Assembly (NCBI RefSeq): GCF_020283565.1
Contig: NC_060061.1
Coordinates: forward strand, 36,679,362 to 36,743,361
From: Trifolium pratense
Taxonomy: Eukaryota > Streptophyta > Magnoliopsida > Fabales > Fabaceae
Direction: 5' to 3'
Length of the DNA: 64,000 nucleotides
A model generated the notes under the pieces. That model was not told where the DNA came from and ran no database searches. It was given only the letters and a program-made list of their open reading frames with translations. The translations under genes were made by a program, and so were the position numbers. Shown one piece after another: positions 24,619 through 36,645 of the stretch (position 1 is its first letter; each line of letters begins with the position of its first letter).

Positions 24619-24679
24619 ATAATTTGGTGGGGGCTTGAGCCCCCATAGGCATATATGTGTATCTGCCACTGGGGTTAAA

Positions 24680-26828
24680 GTTTGTCGGAAAAAAGTTTGA
24701 ATCTCATATTTCTTACTTCTTGAATGGGTTAAAGTAACATATCTACCATTTTATGGAAATAGATTCTTAATAATTTAAAGTTCGATCTAAAAATGAAATA
24801 AAATCTGATTAATAATTATTTGAATTACGATACATCCAAGCATACGAGTACATGGTGACCAATACCGTCAATATTTATATGGTTTTTTTTTTTTTGGTTA
24901 CATATTTATATGGTCTTTATAAGGCACATTTGTAGACTTGACCATGAATGAGCAATCAAGTTTGTTCACAATTCTCTTAACTTTGTTTAGCGTGGAAACC
25001 AAGGTAATTGCAAACTACTCCTACAAAGTTTCTTGCCGTGCCATAACCACTAATTTAGCTAGCTGTATATCGATCATATCCAATATTACTTTTGAAATAT
25101 AGTACCAAATACACCTTTGCTGAATGCTTCAATATGAGAAACATTTGGCACAGTCACACCCATTTTGTTACTATTTGGGTATGGAGCAAATTAAGTGACC
25201 ATTCTTTTATATGATCTCATGCCTTTTTATAGAGGATATAGATCCCTCTGCTAAAGGACTAGTACTAATGGAATCTAAAATTAAAGTATCCCATGCGTGT
25301 GAATAGTTTTCTTGCCTTGTTTATTTTACTATCATGAACATTAATAACAAAAAAGTCGATTGGCTCAAGGTGGAAATACTTAGAAAGAAGGCTTCCTCTC
25401 AAATTATTTTGGGAGTTAATTTCATTTTTTCCCATATTTTTTATGTTTGTTCTTATATGTATATATTGATATTCGATATCAATGTATATGATTCTTTTTA
25501 TAGAAAATAAGACATGCGTTGTTGGGTCGTGCGGGGGCCTCACTAGATTGAATCGACACATTGGAATTGAGCAATTTTACAAGGGACTTTGATGTTATAT
25601 TTTCACCCAAAACATTAAGGAATTAGGTTAATGAGTCATCTCACTTGTAAAGTATTCAACATCAACTCTACTAACCAATGTGACACTTAACTCACACTTG
25701 ATATATTTCAACATCTCATCTCAAGTGTGAATCTCTCCTTGTCACGGACCATCACCGTACTCACATATTGCTCCCCTAACAGAGCTCTGATACCACAGTT
25801 CGATCATGAAGGGGTCTGAAGATTTAACTCACATTTGATAAATTTCAATATGTGCATGTAAAATAATTTTACACTTACGTCTAATAATACAATATCTTTT
25901 TATTGGATGATAATGCAAAACACTAAAATATTTTACTTTTGTTAACTAATCTTCATATTAAGCTTTTTTTAATTAAAAGAAAAAGAGTATACCCATATCC
26001 ATACATACCATACATATATAAGAAAAAACAGTTTATTAAGTGTGAAAAAAATGAAATTAATTCCCAAAATATGATTTGAGAGGATGGATAGGTTTAGTTA
26101 CTTTAGTAGACCATTCTTAGTTGCTTTTGCTTCTTTTGAAGCTCACACATCAAAGCATGCATGTGGAAGCAATTAGTGGTGTAATTATGCTTCCAAGTAT
26201 TTTATCTTACTTATATTTTATGGCATCATTTGGAAGGTGGCAAAGTTCCTTCTCTCCTTGTCTCAAGCGTGCTGGAAGCACACAACTGTGGGGTTTGTTA
26301 ATCAGTCTATTTTTAGCACAACCCCAACTAATTGTTATCTCATATGTATGTTCATTATTGATTTTGTCTTAGCCCTTAGCCATACACAATTTAAATCTAT
26401 AATGGAAGGAATTGGGAAAAAATCATATCAAGATAGTTTTTCTGAATAAGACCAAAATATATTTTTTATTTTATTTTTTACTACCATGTATTTATACGAA
26501 TTATTTGCTATTGGTCATAATGGTGCCTAATCTCTAACCACTTGTTTAAAGAGACTAAATTACTTTCACCATTTAGATCAATTCATTATTAATTAAACTA
26601 AAATATATCAAAAACAAATCAGAGCACACAAGCAAGAGTTAATTACATGAGACCACCTAAACTCATTAGTCACTTAAACTAAATGGAATCTATCGAAACT
26701 CTTTTTCGAATAAATGAGAGTCACAAAATTGAAGAGTATATTATTGGGCAAAACACAAAAAACCACCTACCACTTAAAATTTGCAGGCCAAATTCCCCCA
26801 AAAAAAATTCACAACTAAAAAAATTGTT
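24680..26828. other. Intergenic DNA with an LTR-like fragment
   Basis: No gene. Around 25616-25870 there is repetitive sequence (GAGTCATCTCACTTGTAAA, TAACTCACACTTGATA twice). It includes GAGCTCTGATACCA (25791-25804), the complement of a tRNA-iMet primer-binding site, so this is probably LTR-retroelement debris. A related phrase occurs at 42960-43050. Frames at 25265-25561 and 26121-26449 show no domains. Confidence 0.5.
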
Positions 26829-26833
26829 AGAAT

Positions 26834-27498
26834 TGATGGGGAATTAGCACAATAATAATAATAATAACGAGCAATACGCAGCGGAAATAAAATTCCCCAA
26901 ACTTGTAAGAACCTTGAGGATCAACAACAAATAATATGGCAGACAATAAAGCAAAATAAAGACACCGGAATTTTAACGTGGAAAACCCTCGATGTGAGAG
27001 TAAAAAACCACGGGTCGTCCAGACCAAAGAAATAGCTCCACTATAATCAAATAAGGGTACAAAAGAGTCTCCAAGTGAGGCACAAATAAGTGCTAACAAC
27101 CGATTACACAACAAAGCACTAAAGCTTACAAAACAAGAACAAGAAGATGAAAATACCCAAAACACCTGCTGTATTGCGGACTGAATATCTCACGAACCAG
27201 ACCTTGTTTCGACGATCCGAACGGTCAAAAGATAGCCTCTGGAGTTGCGAACCTGCCCTCCAAATTTGAGAGATATCCAACGGTTAACGAATCGGGAATC
27301 GAAGTTTTAGTGGGACTGGTTTGAGAAAAACGGGAATTGTTTTCTCTCTTCTTTTCTCTCTTTTTGAAGGTTGTTCTCTCACAAAATTTACTCACATCAT
27401 AACCCTAGTATGACCACTCTCCACTTATATAAGTGACACATAATGGGCTAATAAAATTGGACTTTTCTCCACATAGGAAGGGAGCCCAAAACCCAACA
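26834..27498 (-). repeat. 3' LTR of the copia element
   Basis: 665 bp, from TGATGGGGAATTAGC to CCAAAACCCAACA as read on the plus strand (TGTTGGG...CCCCATCA in element orientation). It contains the TATA motif CTTATATAAG at 27424-27433. The 112-codon frame inside is non-functional. Confidence 0.95.
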
Positions 27499-27500
27499 AA

Positions 27501-27510
27501 TCTCCCCCTC
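27501..27510 (-). promoter_or_regulatory. Polypurine tract of the copia element
   Basis: GAGGGGGAGA on the minus strand, two bases from the inner edge of the 3' LTR, the usual place for plus-strand primer formation. Confidence 0.85.
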
Positions 27511-27514
27511 ACAA

Positions 27515-30500
27515 CTATGTGGAGGAAATCGCCAAACCGGCGATATCACAACATGCTTCAAATTTTCCCCTTGGTAACGTCTTGGTCATCATATCTGAAC
27601 CATTATCATCCGTATGAACCTTAACTAGTTCCAACAGCTTAGCATCCAAAACATCACGTATCCAGTGATACCTTACATCAATATGTTTGGACCTATTATG
27701 AAAAGTCGGATTCTTACCAAGATGAATAGCACTTTGGCTATCAACAAATAACACATATTTGTCTTGAACAAAACCAAGCTCCTGCAAGAATTTCTTCAAC
27801 CATAGCAACTCTTTGCATGCTTCGGTAATGGCAATGAACTCTGCCTCTGTAGTAGACAATGCTACACACTTTTGCAATCTGGACTGCCAAGCTACAGCTC
27901 CCCCTGCAAACTTAATCATGTAGCCCGAAGTAGACTTCCTAGAATCAATGTCGCCAGCCATATCTGAGTCAGAGTACCCTTCCAAAGTAGGCTTATCTCC
28001 CCCAAAGCAAAGTCTCATACAAGTAGTACCACGAAGATACCTTAAAACCCATTTTACAGCATTCCAATGCTCTCTACCTGGATTTGACAAAAATCTACTG
28101 ACTGTACCAACAGCATGTGCTATATCTGGTCTTGTACACACCATTGCATACATCAAACTACCCACAGCAGACGCATAAGGAACACGTTTCATATCAAATG
28201 TTTCATCTTCATTTGAAGGACTTTGTTTCGAACTCAGCTTGAAATGAGTAGCAAGAGGAGTGCTTACCGCCTTAGAATTTTCCATCTGGAATCTCTGCAG
28301 CACTCTTTTGATATAGTGTTCTTGTGACATCCAAAGTTTCTTCTCCTTTCTGTCACGCGTGATTCTTATGCCAAGAATCTGTTTAGCTTCTCCCATGTCT
28401 TTCATGGCAAATGACTCGCCCAACTGCTTCTTTAACCTGTCAATGTTAGAAATATTTTTCCCTACAATAAGCATATCATCAACATATAACAACAGGATAA
28501 TGAAGTCATCGTTAGAAAATTTTCTAACAAAGACGCAATGATCTGAAGTAGTCTTCTTGTATCCTTGTTCAGACATAACAGACTCAAACTTCTTGTACCA
28601 CTGCCTTGGAGCTTGCTTCAACCCATATAGGCTCTTTCTCAATCTACACACATAGTCTTCTTTGCCTTTAACTTGAAAACCATCGGGTTGCTTCATGTAG
28701 ATCTCTTCCTCCAAATCACCATGAAGGAAAGCCGTTTTCACATCCATTTGCTCAACCTCTAGATCAAGAGTAGCAGCCAAACCCAACACGGTTCTAATTG
28801 ATGACATCTTCACAACAGGTGAGAAAATCTCATTAAAATCAACACCCTTTCTTTGACGAAAACCTTTCACTACCAATCTGGCTTTATACCTTGGAGACTC
28901 AGAGTTACTCTCATGTTTGACTCTATATATCCACCTATTTTCCAAAGCCCTTTTGCCTTTAGGCAACTTCACTAAATCATAAGTGTGATTATCATGCAAG
29001 GATTTCATCTCATCATTCATTGCATCCAACCACTTTTGATTTTCATCACTTTCCATGGCTTCTTGAAAATACTCAGGTTCACCCTCATCAGTCAAAGTCA
29101 CATACTCGTCAGAATTATACCTTGTAGAAGGTTGTCTCTGTCTGTTGGACCTCCTAAGTTGAACTTGAGATGATTCTGGAGCTTCACCAAGATTCTCATC
29201 CTGTGACATATCATTCTCCTCATCATTATCAGCTGGAATATATACCTCTTCTCCAAGTTGTTGATCATCAACATAATCATGTGGCTCACCATTTTGAACA
29301 TCACCACCAATAGTATCCAGATTATGAACAGGCAACCGAACTGGATCAATATTAGACACACTAACATCTTTCTCGGGTGTAGTTTTCTCCACCTTATCAA
29401 TGTCTTCAATAGTTTGGTCTTCCATGAACACAACATCGCGGCTTCTGATAAGTTTATTCCCTATAGGATCATAAAGCTTGTAACCAAACTCATCCTGCCC
29501 ATAGCCGATGAAGATACATTGTTTTGACTTTGCATCCAACTTGGATCTTTCATCCTTTGGAACATGCACAAAAGCCTTACAACCAAAGACTCTCAAATGA
29601 TCATATTTGACATTCTTACCAAACCAAATTTTGTCTGGAACTTCACTGTTCAAAACAACAGTAGGAGTGAGATTAATAACATGCACCGCTGTGTACAGTG
29701 CTTCACCCCAATAATGTTGAGGCAACTTAGCTTCAGAGAGCATACATCTAACTCTCTCAACAAGTGTTCGATTCATCCTCTCTGCTAAACCATTCAACTG
29801 AGGAGTTTTAGGAGGAGTCTTTTCATGTGCAATACCCTGCTGCTTACAATAGACATCAAAGGGACCACAATACTCACCACCATTATCAGAACGAACACAT
29901 TTCAGCTTCTTACCTGATTGCCTCTCAACCAAAGCATGAAATTCTTTGAATTTCTCCAACACTTGGTCTTTTGTCTTTATAGCATATACCCATAGTTTCC
30001 TGGAACAGTCATCAATAAAAGTAACAAAATAAAGTGCACCACTAAAAGATTTTACCTTTAATGGACCACAAACATCAGAATGCACCAATTGAAGCAACTC
30101 TGACTTTCTTGAGGGAGGATGCTTCTTGAAGGATACTCTAGTCTGTTTACCAGTCATGCAATGAGAACACTTCTCCAAATCTGCATTCTTTAATCCTGGA
30201 AGCACATCCTTTTTGGCTAAAACATTCAGCCCCTTTTCACTAATATGACTAAGCCTTCGGTGCCACAAAGATGCTTTCATGTCGATAACATTCACACTGT
30301 CTCTAGCAACCAAAGCTTTTGTCCAATACAGTTTAGAAGTTTTCTCCCCTCTAGCCACAACCAAGTTACCTTTACTGAGTTTCCACTTTCCAGAACCAAA
30401 ATGATTATCATAACCACAATCATCAAGCATATGCACAGAGATCAAATTAAAACGAACATCCGGAGCATGTTTGACATCTCTAAGCAACAATTGCATTCCC

Positions 30501-31486
30501 ATGTTGGTTTGCAAGCAAATATCACCAACACCAATTACCTTAGCTACACCATCATTACCCATCTTCAACCCTCCAAAGTCACCGGAAGTATAAGATGTGA
30601 AGAACTCCTTCCTCGGTGTAACATGCAATGTAGCACCACTGTCAACAATCCACATGCTCTCATCTGATACAAGATTAATGGACTCATGATCACGGAGAAT
30701 AACAAGATCATCATTGATAGCAGTAGTAACACGATCATCATCATGATTTTCATGATCTCTTTGTTTCTGCTTACCCTTCTTGCCTTTGTTGTCTTTTCTC
30801 CACTGATAACAATACTTTTGTATGTGCCCTGATTTATGACAATAATTACACTCCATATTCTTGTATCGCCCTTTGGACTTGCTTCTGCTATTCTCTCTAC
30901 CACCCTTCGGTTCTTTCTTCTGACTTCTCCCCCTATTTTCAGTGACAAGTACCTCGGATTGAGATGAAGTACCTTGTGCCTTCCTTCTCATCTCCTCATT
31001 AAGAATACCACCCTTAGCCGTTTCCAAAGAAACAACACCTTTAGGAGCAGAACTTGTAATAGAAACCCGAAACGTCTCCCAAGACTCTGGTAAAGATAGC
31101 AATAGAAATAGTCCCAAAAGTTCATCTTCAAATTTAATACCCATTCCTGACATCTGATCAAGGAGCCCCTGAAATTCACTCAAGTGATCTGAAATAGAAG
31201 TCCCCTCCTTATACTTCAAACTTATGAAGCTATTCAACAAGAACAATTTATTATTCCCTGATTTAGAGGCATACAAGGACTCTAACTTCTCCCACAAAGT
31301 TTTTGCATGTGTCTCATTAGCAATATGATTATAAATATTATCTTCAACATATTGCCGAATAAAACCACATACATGTTGATGTTCAAACTCCCATTCTTCA
31401 CCAGACTTAGAATTCGGCTTTGCGGAACTAAATACCGGTAAGTGCAATTTCTTCACAAATAACAAGTCTTTCATCTTCCCTTCCAC
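27515..31486 (-). CDS. Copia gag-pol polyprotein, 5'-frameshifted
   Basis: Open for about 1,320 residues. In order: UBN2-type gag (about 1-170), CCHC knuckle C-x2-C-x4-H-x4-C (C213-C226), protease DSGA (282-285), GAG-pre-integrase with HRRLSH, integrase with D471, D534 and E569 (spacing 35), RVT_2 reverse transcriptase with the YVDDM box, and RNase H with YSDSDMAGD and STTEAEF. The frame begins at a GTG; the first in-frame Met is at 31474. An ATG at 31542 opens the expected gag start but runs into a stop after 23 codons, because one base is missing near 31477-31480. The rest is intact. Whether gag starts downstream, or the copy relies on other elements, is unknown. A sequencing error is possible. 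Confidence 0.93.
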   Translation of the reverse strand: MEGKMKDLLFVKKLHLPVFSSAKPNSKSGEEWEFEHQHVCGFIRQYVEDNIYNHIANETHAKTLWEKLESLYASKSGNNKLFLLNSFISLKYKEGTSISDHLSEFQGLLDQMSGMGIKFEDELLGLFLLLSLPESWETFRVSITSSAPKGVVSLETAKGGILNEEMRRKAQGTSSQSEVLVTENRGRSQKKEPKGGRENSRSKSKGRYKNMECNYCHKSGHIQKYCYQWRKDNKGKKGKQKQRDHENHDDDRVTTAINDDLVILRDHESINLVSDESMWIVDSGATLHVTPRKEFFTSYTSGDFGGLKMGNDGVAKVIGVGDICLQTNMGMQLLLRDVKHAPDVRFNLISVHMLDDCGYDNHFGSGKWKLSKGNLVVARGEKTSKLYWTKALVARDSVNVIDMKASLWHRRLSHISEKGLNVLAKKDVLPGLKNADLEKCSHCMTGKQTRVSFKKHPPSRKSELLQLVHSDVCGPLKVKSFSGALYFVTFIDDCSRKLWVYAIKTKDQVLEKFKEFHALVERQSGKKLKCVRSDNGGEYCGPFDVYCKQQGIAHEKTPPKTPQLNGLAERMNRTLVERVRCMLSEAKLPQHYWGEALYTAVHVINLTPTVVLNSEVPDKIWFGKNVKYDHLRVFGCKAFVHVPKDERSKLDAKSKQCIFIGYGQDEFGYKLYDPIGNKLIRSRDVVFMEDQTIEDIDKVEKTTPEKDVSVSNIDPVRLPVHNLDTIGGDVQNGEPHDYVDDQQLGEEVYIPADNDEENDMSQDENLGEAPESSQVQLRRSNRQRQPSTRYNSDEYVTLTDEGEPEYFQEAMESDENQKWLDAMNDEMKSLHDNHTYDLVKLPKGKRALENRWIYRVKHESNSESPRYKARLVVKGFRQRKGVDFNEIFSPVVKMSSIRTVLGLAATLDLEVEQMDVKTAFLHGDLEEEIYMKQPDGFQVKGKEDYVCRLRKSLYGLKQAPRQWYKKFESVMSEQGYKKTTSDHCVFVRKFSNDDFIILLLYVDDMLIVGKNISNIDRLKKQLGESFAMKDMGEAKQILGIRITRDRKEKKLWMSQEHYIKRVLQRFQMENSKAVSTPLATHFKLSSKQSPSNEDETFDMKRVPYASAVGSLMYAMVCTRPDIAHAVGTVSRFLSNPGREHWNAVKWVLRYLRGTTCMRLCFGGDKPTLEGYSDSDMAGDIDSRKSTSGYMIKFAGGAVAWQSRLQKCVALSTTEAEFIAITEACKELLWLKKFLQELGFVQDKYVLFVDSQSAIHLGKNPTFHNRSKHIDVRYHWIRDVLDAKLLELVKVHTDDNGSDMMTKTLPRGKFEACCDIAGLAISST

Positions 31487-31575
31487 AAATGGTAATTAGA
31501 CCCATTCAACAATACCATCTTCATATTTGTATTTGACTCCATCTTTCAAACAAGTAAAATTGCCCTTAACCAAGA

Positions 31576-31587
31576 GCTCTGGTACCA
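31576..31587 (-). promoter_or_regulatory. Primer-binding site of the copia element (initiator tRNA-Met)
   Basis: Minus strand reads TGGTACCAGAGC just inside the 5' LTR, one base different from the standard TGGTATCAGAGC complement of tRNA-iMet. Confidence 0.85.
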
Positions 31588-31590
31588 CTC

Positions 31591-32255
31591 TGATGGGGAA
31601 TTAGCACAATAATAATAATAATAACGAGCAATACGCAGCGGAAATAAAATTCCCCAAACTTGTAAGAACCTTGAGGATCAACAACAAATAATATGGCAGA
31701 CAATAAAGCAAAATAAAGACACCGGAATTTTAACGTGGAAAACCCTCGATGTGAGAGTAAAAAACCACGGGTCGTCCAGACCAAAGAAATAGCTCCACTA
31801 TAATCAAATAAGGGTACAAAAGAGTCTCCAAGTGAGGCACAAATAAGTGCTAACAACCGATTACACAACAAAGCACTAAAGCTTACAAAACAAGAACAAG
31901 AAGATGAAAATACCCAAAACACCTGCTGTATTGCGGACTGAATATCTCACGAACCAGACCTTGTTTCGACGATCCGAACGGTCAAAAGATAGCCTCTGGA
32001 GTTGCGAACCTGCCCTCCAAATTTGAGAGATATCCAACGGTTAACGAATCGGGAATCGAAGTTTTAGTGGGACTGGTTTGAGAAAAACGGGAATTGTTTT
32101 CTCTCTTCTTTTCTCTCTTTTTGAAGGTTGTTCTCTCACAAAATTTACTCACATCATAACCCTAGTATGACCACTCTCCACTTATATAAGTGACACATAA
32201 TGGGCTAATAAAATTGGACTTTTCTCCACATAGGAAGGGAGCCCAAAACCCAACA
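31591..32255 (-). repeat. 5' LTR of the copia element
   Basis: 665 bp with the same sequence as the 3' LTR as far as I can read. It acts as promoter for the minus-strand transcript. Confidence 0.95.
32181..32190 (-). promoter_or_regulatory. TATA box of the copia 5' LTR
   Basis: CTTATATAAG, self-complementary, within the 5' LTR. It stands upstream, in element orientation, of a CT/GA-rich leader leading to the primer-binding site. Confidence 0.6.
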
Positions 32256-32318
32256 AGAATTTTCATTTTTCCCATATGGTTGTACACACCTGATTAAAAC
32301 AACAAATCTGTGTTATGA

Positions 32319-32600
32319 CACTACAAGAAAATCTCAATTTGTTAATAAAATTTATTGGGAGTCAAAAGCCCTCAACAAATATATTACAACTAAAATTAAA
32401 TTAAAAAACACTTCTTGGTGGCTAGGGGCTTCCAAAAAATAGTACCCGTTTGAAAAAAACAAGCGACCAAAACTTCTTGACAGCTTGGGGCGCGAACAAG
32501 TTAAATGATTTAAAAAAAAATTAAAAAATACGGAACACTTGTTGGCGGACTGGGCCGCCAACAAGTTTAAACCAAAATTAACTTGACCTAGTAGCAGCAA
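32319..32600. mobile_element. Probable CACTA (En/Spm-like) transposon end
   Basis: CACTACAAGAAAATC at 32319 is the standard plant CACTA terminus. The next 280 bases carry loose subterminal repeats around GGTGGCTAGGGGC, CAGCTTGGGGCG and ACTTGTTGGCGGACTGGGC. The opposite terminus (TTTTCTTGTAGTG) was not found nearby, so it is a solo end or truncated. Confidence 0.6.
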
Positions 32601-34265
<1,665 letters not shown>

Positions 34266-34464
34266 TAAACAAATATATATACGTGCAATCACTCCCTTCT
34301 AACCCATGCACCAATCACGCAGCAATGCAATTTTTCCTTTGGTTAGGTGGCATTGGCTTATTGATCTAACCTTTCTTTCATTGGTTAATAATCAATGATA
34401 TACTATGTGCTAGAATTTAATTCATGGATCACATAATAATATTGAGTGGAATTATTTTTTTCGT

Positions 34465-34612
34465 CTTTCACCACCAGTTTAATCTGGTTCGGGGATCGGT
34501 TCTGGCATCAAGTGGTTCCAGCCTCCTCCTGATCGTAGTTGCGTGGATCGAACCGTGATCCTCCCTACCAAATTCAGTGTCAATTACCACTGAACCAACT
34601 AACGATTGGTTG
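34465..34612 (-). repeat. tRNA-derived SINE of a second family
   Basis: Minus strand: A-box GTTGGTTCAGTGGTAATTGA, then GGTAGGGAGGATCA and a perfect B-box GGTTCGATCC, then a GCTGGAACCACTTGATGCC tail region. Better conserved than the other SINE copies in the window and of different sequence. Confidence 0.7.
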
Positions 34613-35520
34613 AGTCGAAAACTTAGATGAAGGGCGAAGCAAACAAAGTACTAGTCGTGTTTTCCACCAAACCGTAGGTCGAACATTTTCATGTTTTTCT
34701 AGTGGGAATGTGTAGGATAGGAATTAAGGATTTGTGTTTCACCAACTTCACACCTTTAGAACTTATCCAGATCACAAATAGAAGAGGAATCATTGTTCAA
34801 AAAAATAAAAGAGAATCACTAATTTACTTTACTTCGATTCTTTTATTGGTCATGTCCCCACTCATGTACATAAAAATATCTATATAGTAACTTTAACTTA
34901 AATCTCCAAAATTCTTTCCTTATCCCAACTTGTGCTTTGTTCCATCATCAACTTGCATTATGCTTAGAGATATATGAAAGTTCATATATATAAACAAATA
35001 CTATAAAGAGATTAATTAACTTGGGGCAACGGTTGTTCGTCTCATACTCATAGTCATATATATCTTCATGTCATGGATCACCTACCATGTTAAATCCATT
35101 AATTTTGTTTTCTTAGCTGTGAAAGTTAATTAGATCATGTGTATTTTGCTTTAATTAAGTTCGCCAACCAGTCCACCATTTTACTTGGTTTGTTGAATAC
35201 ACTTAAAAAGTTTTTTTTTTTGGGGGGGCTTTTGGCATTCACCATGCATGATACAAAATAATTTAAAATGAAATAAAATATAAAACATTTTTATTTAAAA
35301 CAAAAACACAAATTTATATTTTTAAAATAAAAGAGGAAAGCCAATGTGGCAGACCTCTATAAACATATTATAAAATGAAAAGGACTTGTAAAGAGGGAGA
35401 AACAAACAAACTATTCCCCAAAGCTAATAACATAAACGAAAATTAGGCAAATCAAACATGTATTTAACCAAGTCATTTTTAAATATAATAGGACAACTAT
35501 AAACTATCATTAATGACAAG
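34613..35520. other. Intergenic DNA, no gene seen
   Basis: AT-rich with scattered ATATAT tracts and a T9G7 homopolymer boundary at about 35212-35227; no coding or RNA signal recognised. Confidence 0.5.
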
Positions 35521-35525
35521 ACTTG

Positions 35526-35831
35526 GCGTGTGTTTGGTTCTGCGGCGGAGAGAATTGATTTTGGCAGAATTGATTCTGTAAAATTGATTCTGGCCAAAAT
35601 TGATTTTAAGCTGAAGTGGTTTATGTTTGGATATATTCATGAAAAATTGAGTTGAACAAAAAATTTGAGTGTAAAAATCAATTCTAGAATCAGAAGCTAC
35701 GATTTCTAGCTTCAAGTAGAATCAATTCTGGAGGCAGAATCAATTCTACTTTTGAGAAACCAAACAAGTCAGAATCAATTCTACACGTCCAGAATCAATT
35801 CTGGATGCTCCAGAATTGAAACCAAACATAC
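35526..35831. mobile_element. Fold-back MITE (306 bp) built of AGAATTGATTCT motifs
   Basis: Ends GCGTGTGTTTGGTTC and, inverted, GTATGTTTGGTTTC; likely 5-bp duplication ACTTG at 35521-35525 and 35832-35836. The left half carries AGAATTGATT repeatedly, the right half its complement AATCAATTCT at least six times, so the whole element can fold on itself. Related motifs lie at 1069-1220. Confidence 0.65.
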
Positions 35832-35836
35832 ACTTG

Positions 35837-36461
35837 AACTAACAAGTTTGTCTGCAACATGATTATCTTTCTTATAGTCTTATAGATATGAGATACAACA
35901 AAATTCATACTTTTTATTCGAGACAAAGTTGATTCCAACCTCTCCTATCAACCATCTCAATAGTAGTTGCATAAATAGCTTTACACAGACAGCATCACTA
36001 ACCCCCAAAATTAAAAAATAAAGTTATAAAAATATCAAGTATTATTTTTTCTTAAATTATTTGTAATTTTTAATTTAATGATTTTACATGGTTTAAAAAT
36101 AAAATTAAAAATAATAATTTTTTTTAACAAAAAAATACTTAAAAAATATTCAAAAAAAAAATTGGAAAAAAAATATTAAAAGCACATGAGTTAATTTAAG
36201 TACTAAAAATATTTGTAATTTTTTTTACTAGGGCAATTTCATAAACATATATTATTTTTAAAAACTAAAAATTATTAAAAATAGTTTAAAATAATAAAAT
36301 TAATATTGAAAATTATAAAATATCAACCACGTACACAAAATTTGGATATTTTTGGATTCGAATATTTTACGTGATTAAATAAAAAGCTAAAAAGAACCAT
36401 AAAGTTTATTCTAATTTTGACAATTATTATTACCTCCCTTTTTACTTGTCACGTTGGCATA
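35837..36461. other. Intergenic DNA, low complexity
   Basis: Very AT-rich (long A and T runs, 36020-36320). No gene or repeat boundary recognised. Confidence 0.5.
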
Positions 36462-36645
36462 ATTTTTTAACCCTCTGATTCTCAGAGGAAATGGTTCCGA
36501 TAATTTAGAGTTCGACCGTAAAATAAGTAAAGTCTAATTAGAAATTGTTCCACCAAAAATTGAACTCTGGTTCTCTTAAAAGATTCATCTTTAGGGAAGC
36601 TTATTAACCATTAAGTTCAATATCTTGATTTTCTACGAAGGATTC
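36462..36645 (-). repeat. tRNA-derived SINE, copy 3 of the first family
   Basis: Minus strand shows the same module order as 12185-12356: A-box region, then CCAGAGTTCAATTTTTGGTG replacing the B-box and GGAACAATTTC-type sequence, ending with GGAACCATTTCCTCTGAGAA. Strongly decayed. Confidence 0.5.

Larger units (their letters stand above)
23950..24671. mobile_element. hAT element relic (722 bp) with transposase fragment
   Basis: Exact 8-bp target duplication GGGTTAAA at 23942-23949 and 24672-24679. Ends are CGGTGGCGGATCT on the left and, inverted, CAGTGGCAGATAC on the right. The minus strand encodes the end of a hAT transposase (24180-24389). A 39-bp diverged direct repeat, GTTTGAATCTCATATTTCT..., lies outside each end (23911 and 24695); the element inserted into the first copy of a pre-existing duplication. 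Confidence 0.85.
26834..32255 (-). mobile_element. Ty1/copia LTR retrotransposon, Tnt1/Tork-like, near-intact
   Basis: 5,422 bp, transcribed on the minus strand. LTRs at 26834-27498 (3') and 31591-32255 (5') are each 665 bp and I found no difference between them by eye. The target duplication AGAAT lies at 26829-26833 and 32256-32260. A primer-binding site complementary to initiator tRNA-Met, a polypurine tract and one long polyprotein are all in place. Domain order GAG-PR-IN-RT-RH is that of Ty1/copia. Identical LTRs mean a very recent insertion. Confidence 0.97.

Noticed and set aside
26827..27165. 112-codon frame, repeated at 31566-31922
   Set aside because: Lies inside the LTRs and occurs twice only because the LTRs are duplicates.
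34465..34612. Functional tRNA gene
   Set aside because: A- and B-box-like sequences are present but there is no cloverleaf with anticodon stem and 3' acceptor pairing; fits a SINE head instead.
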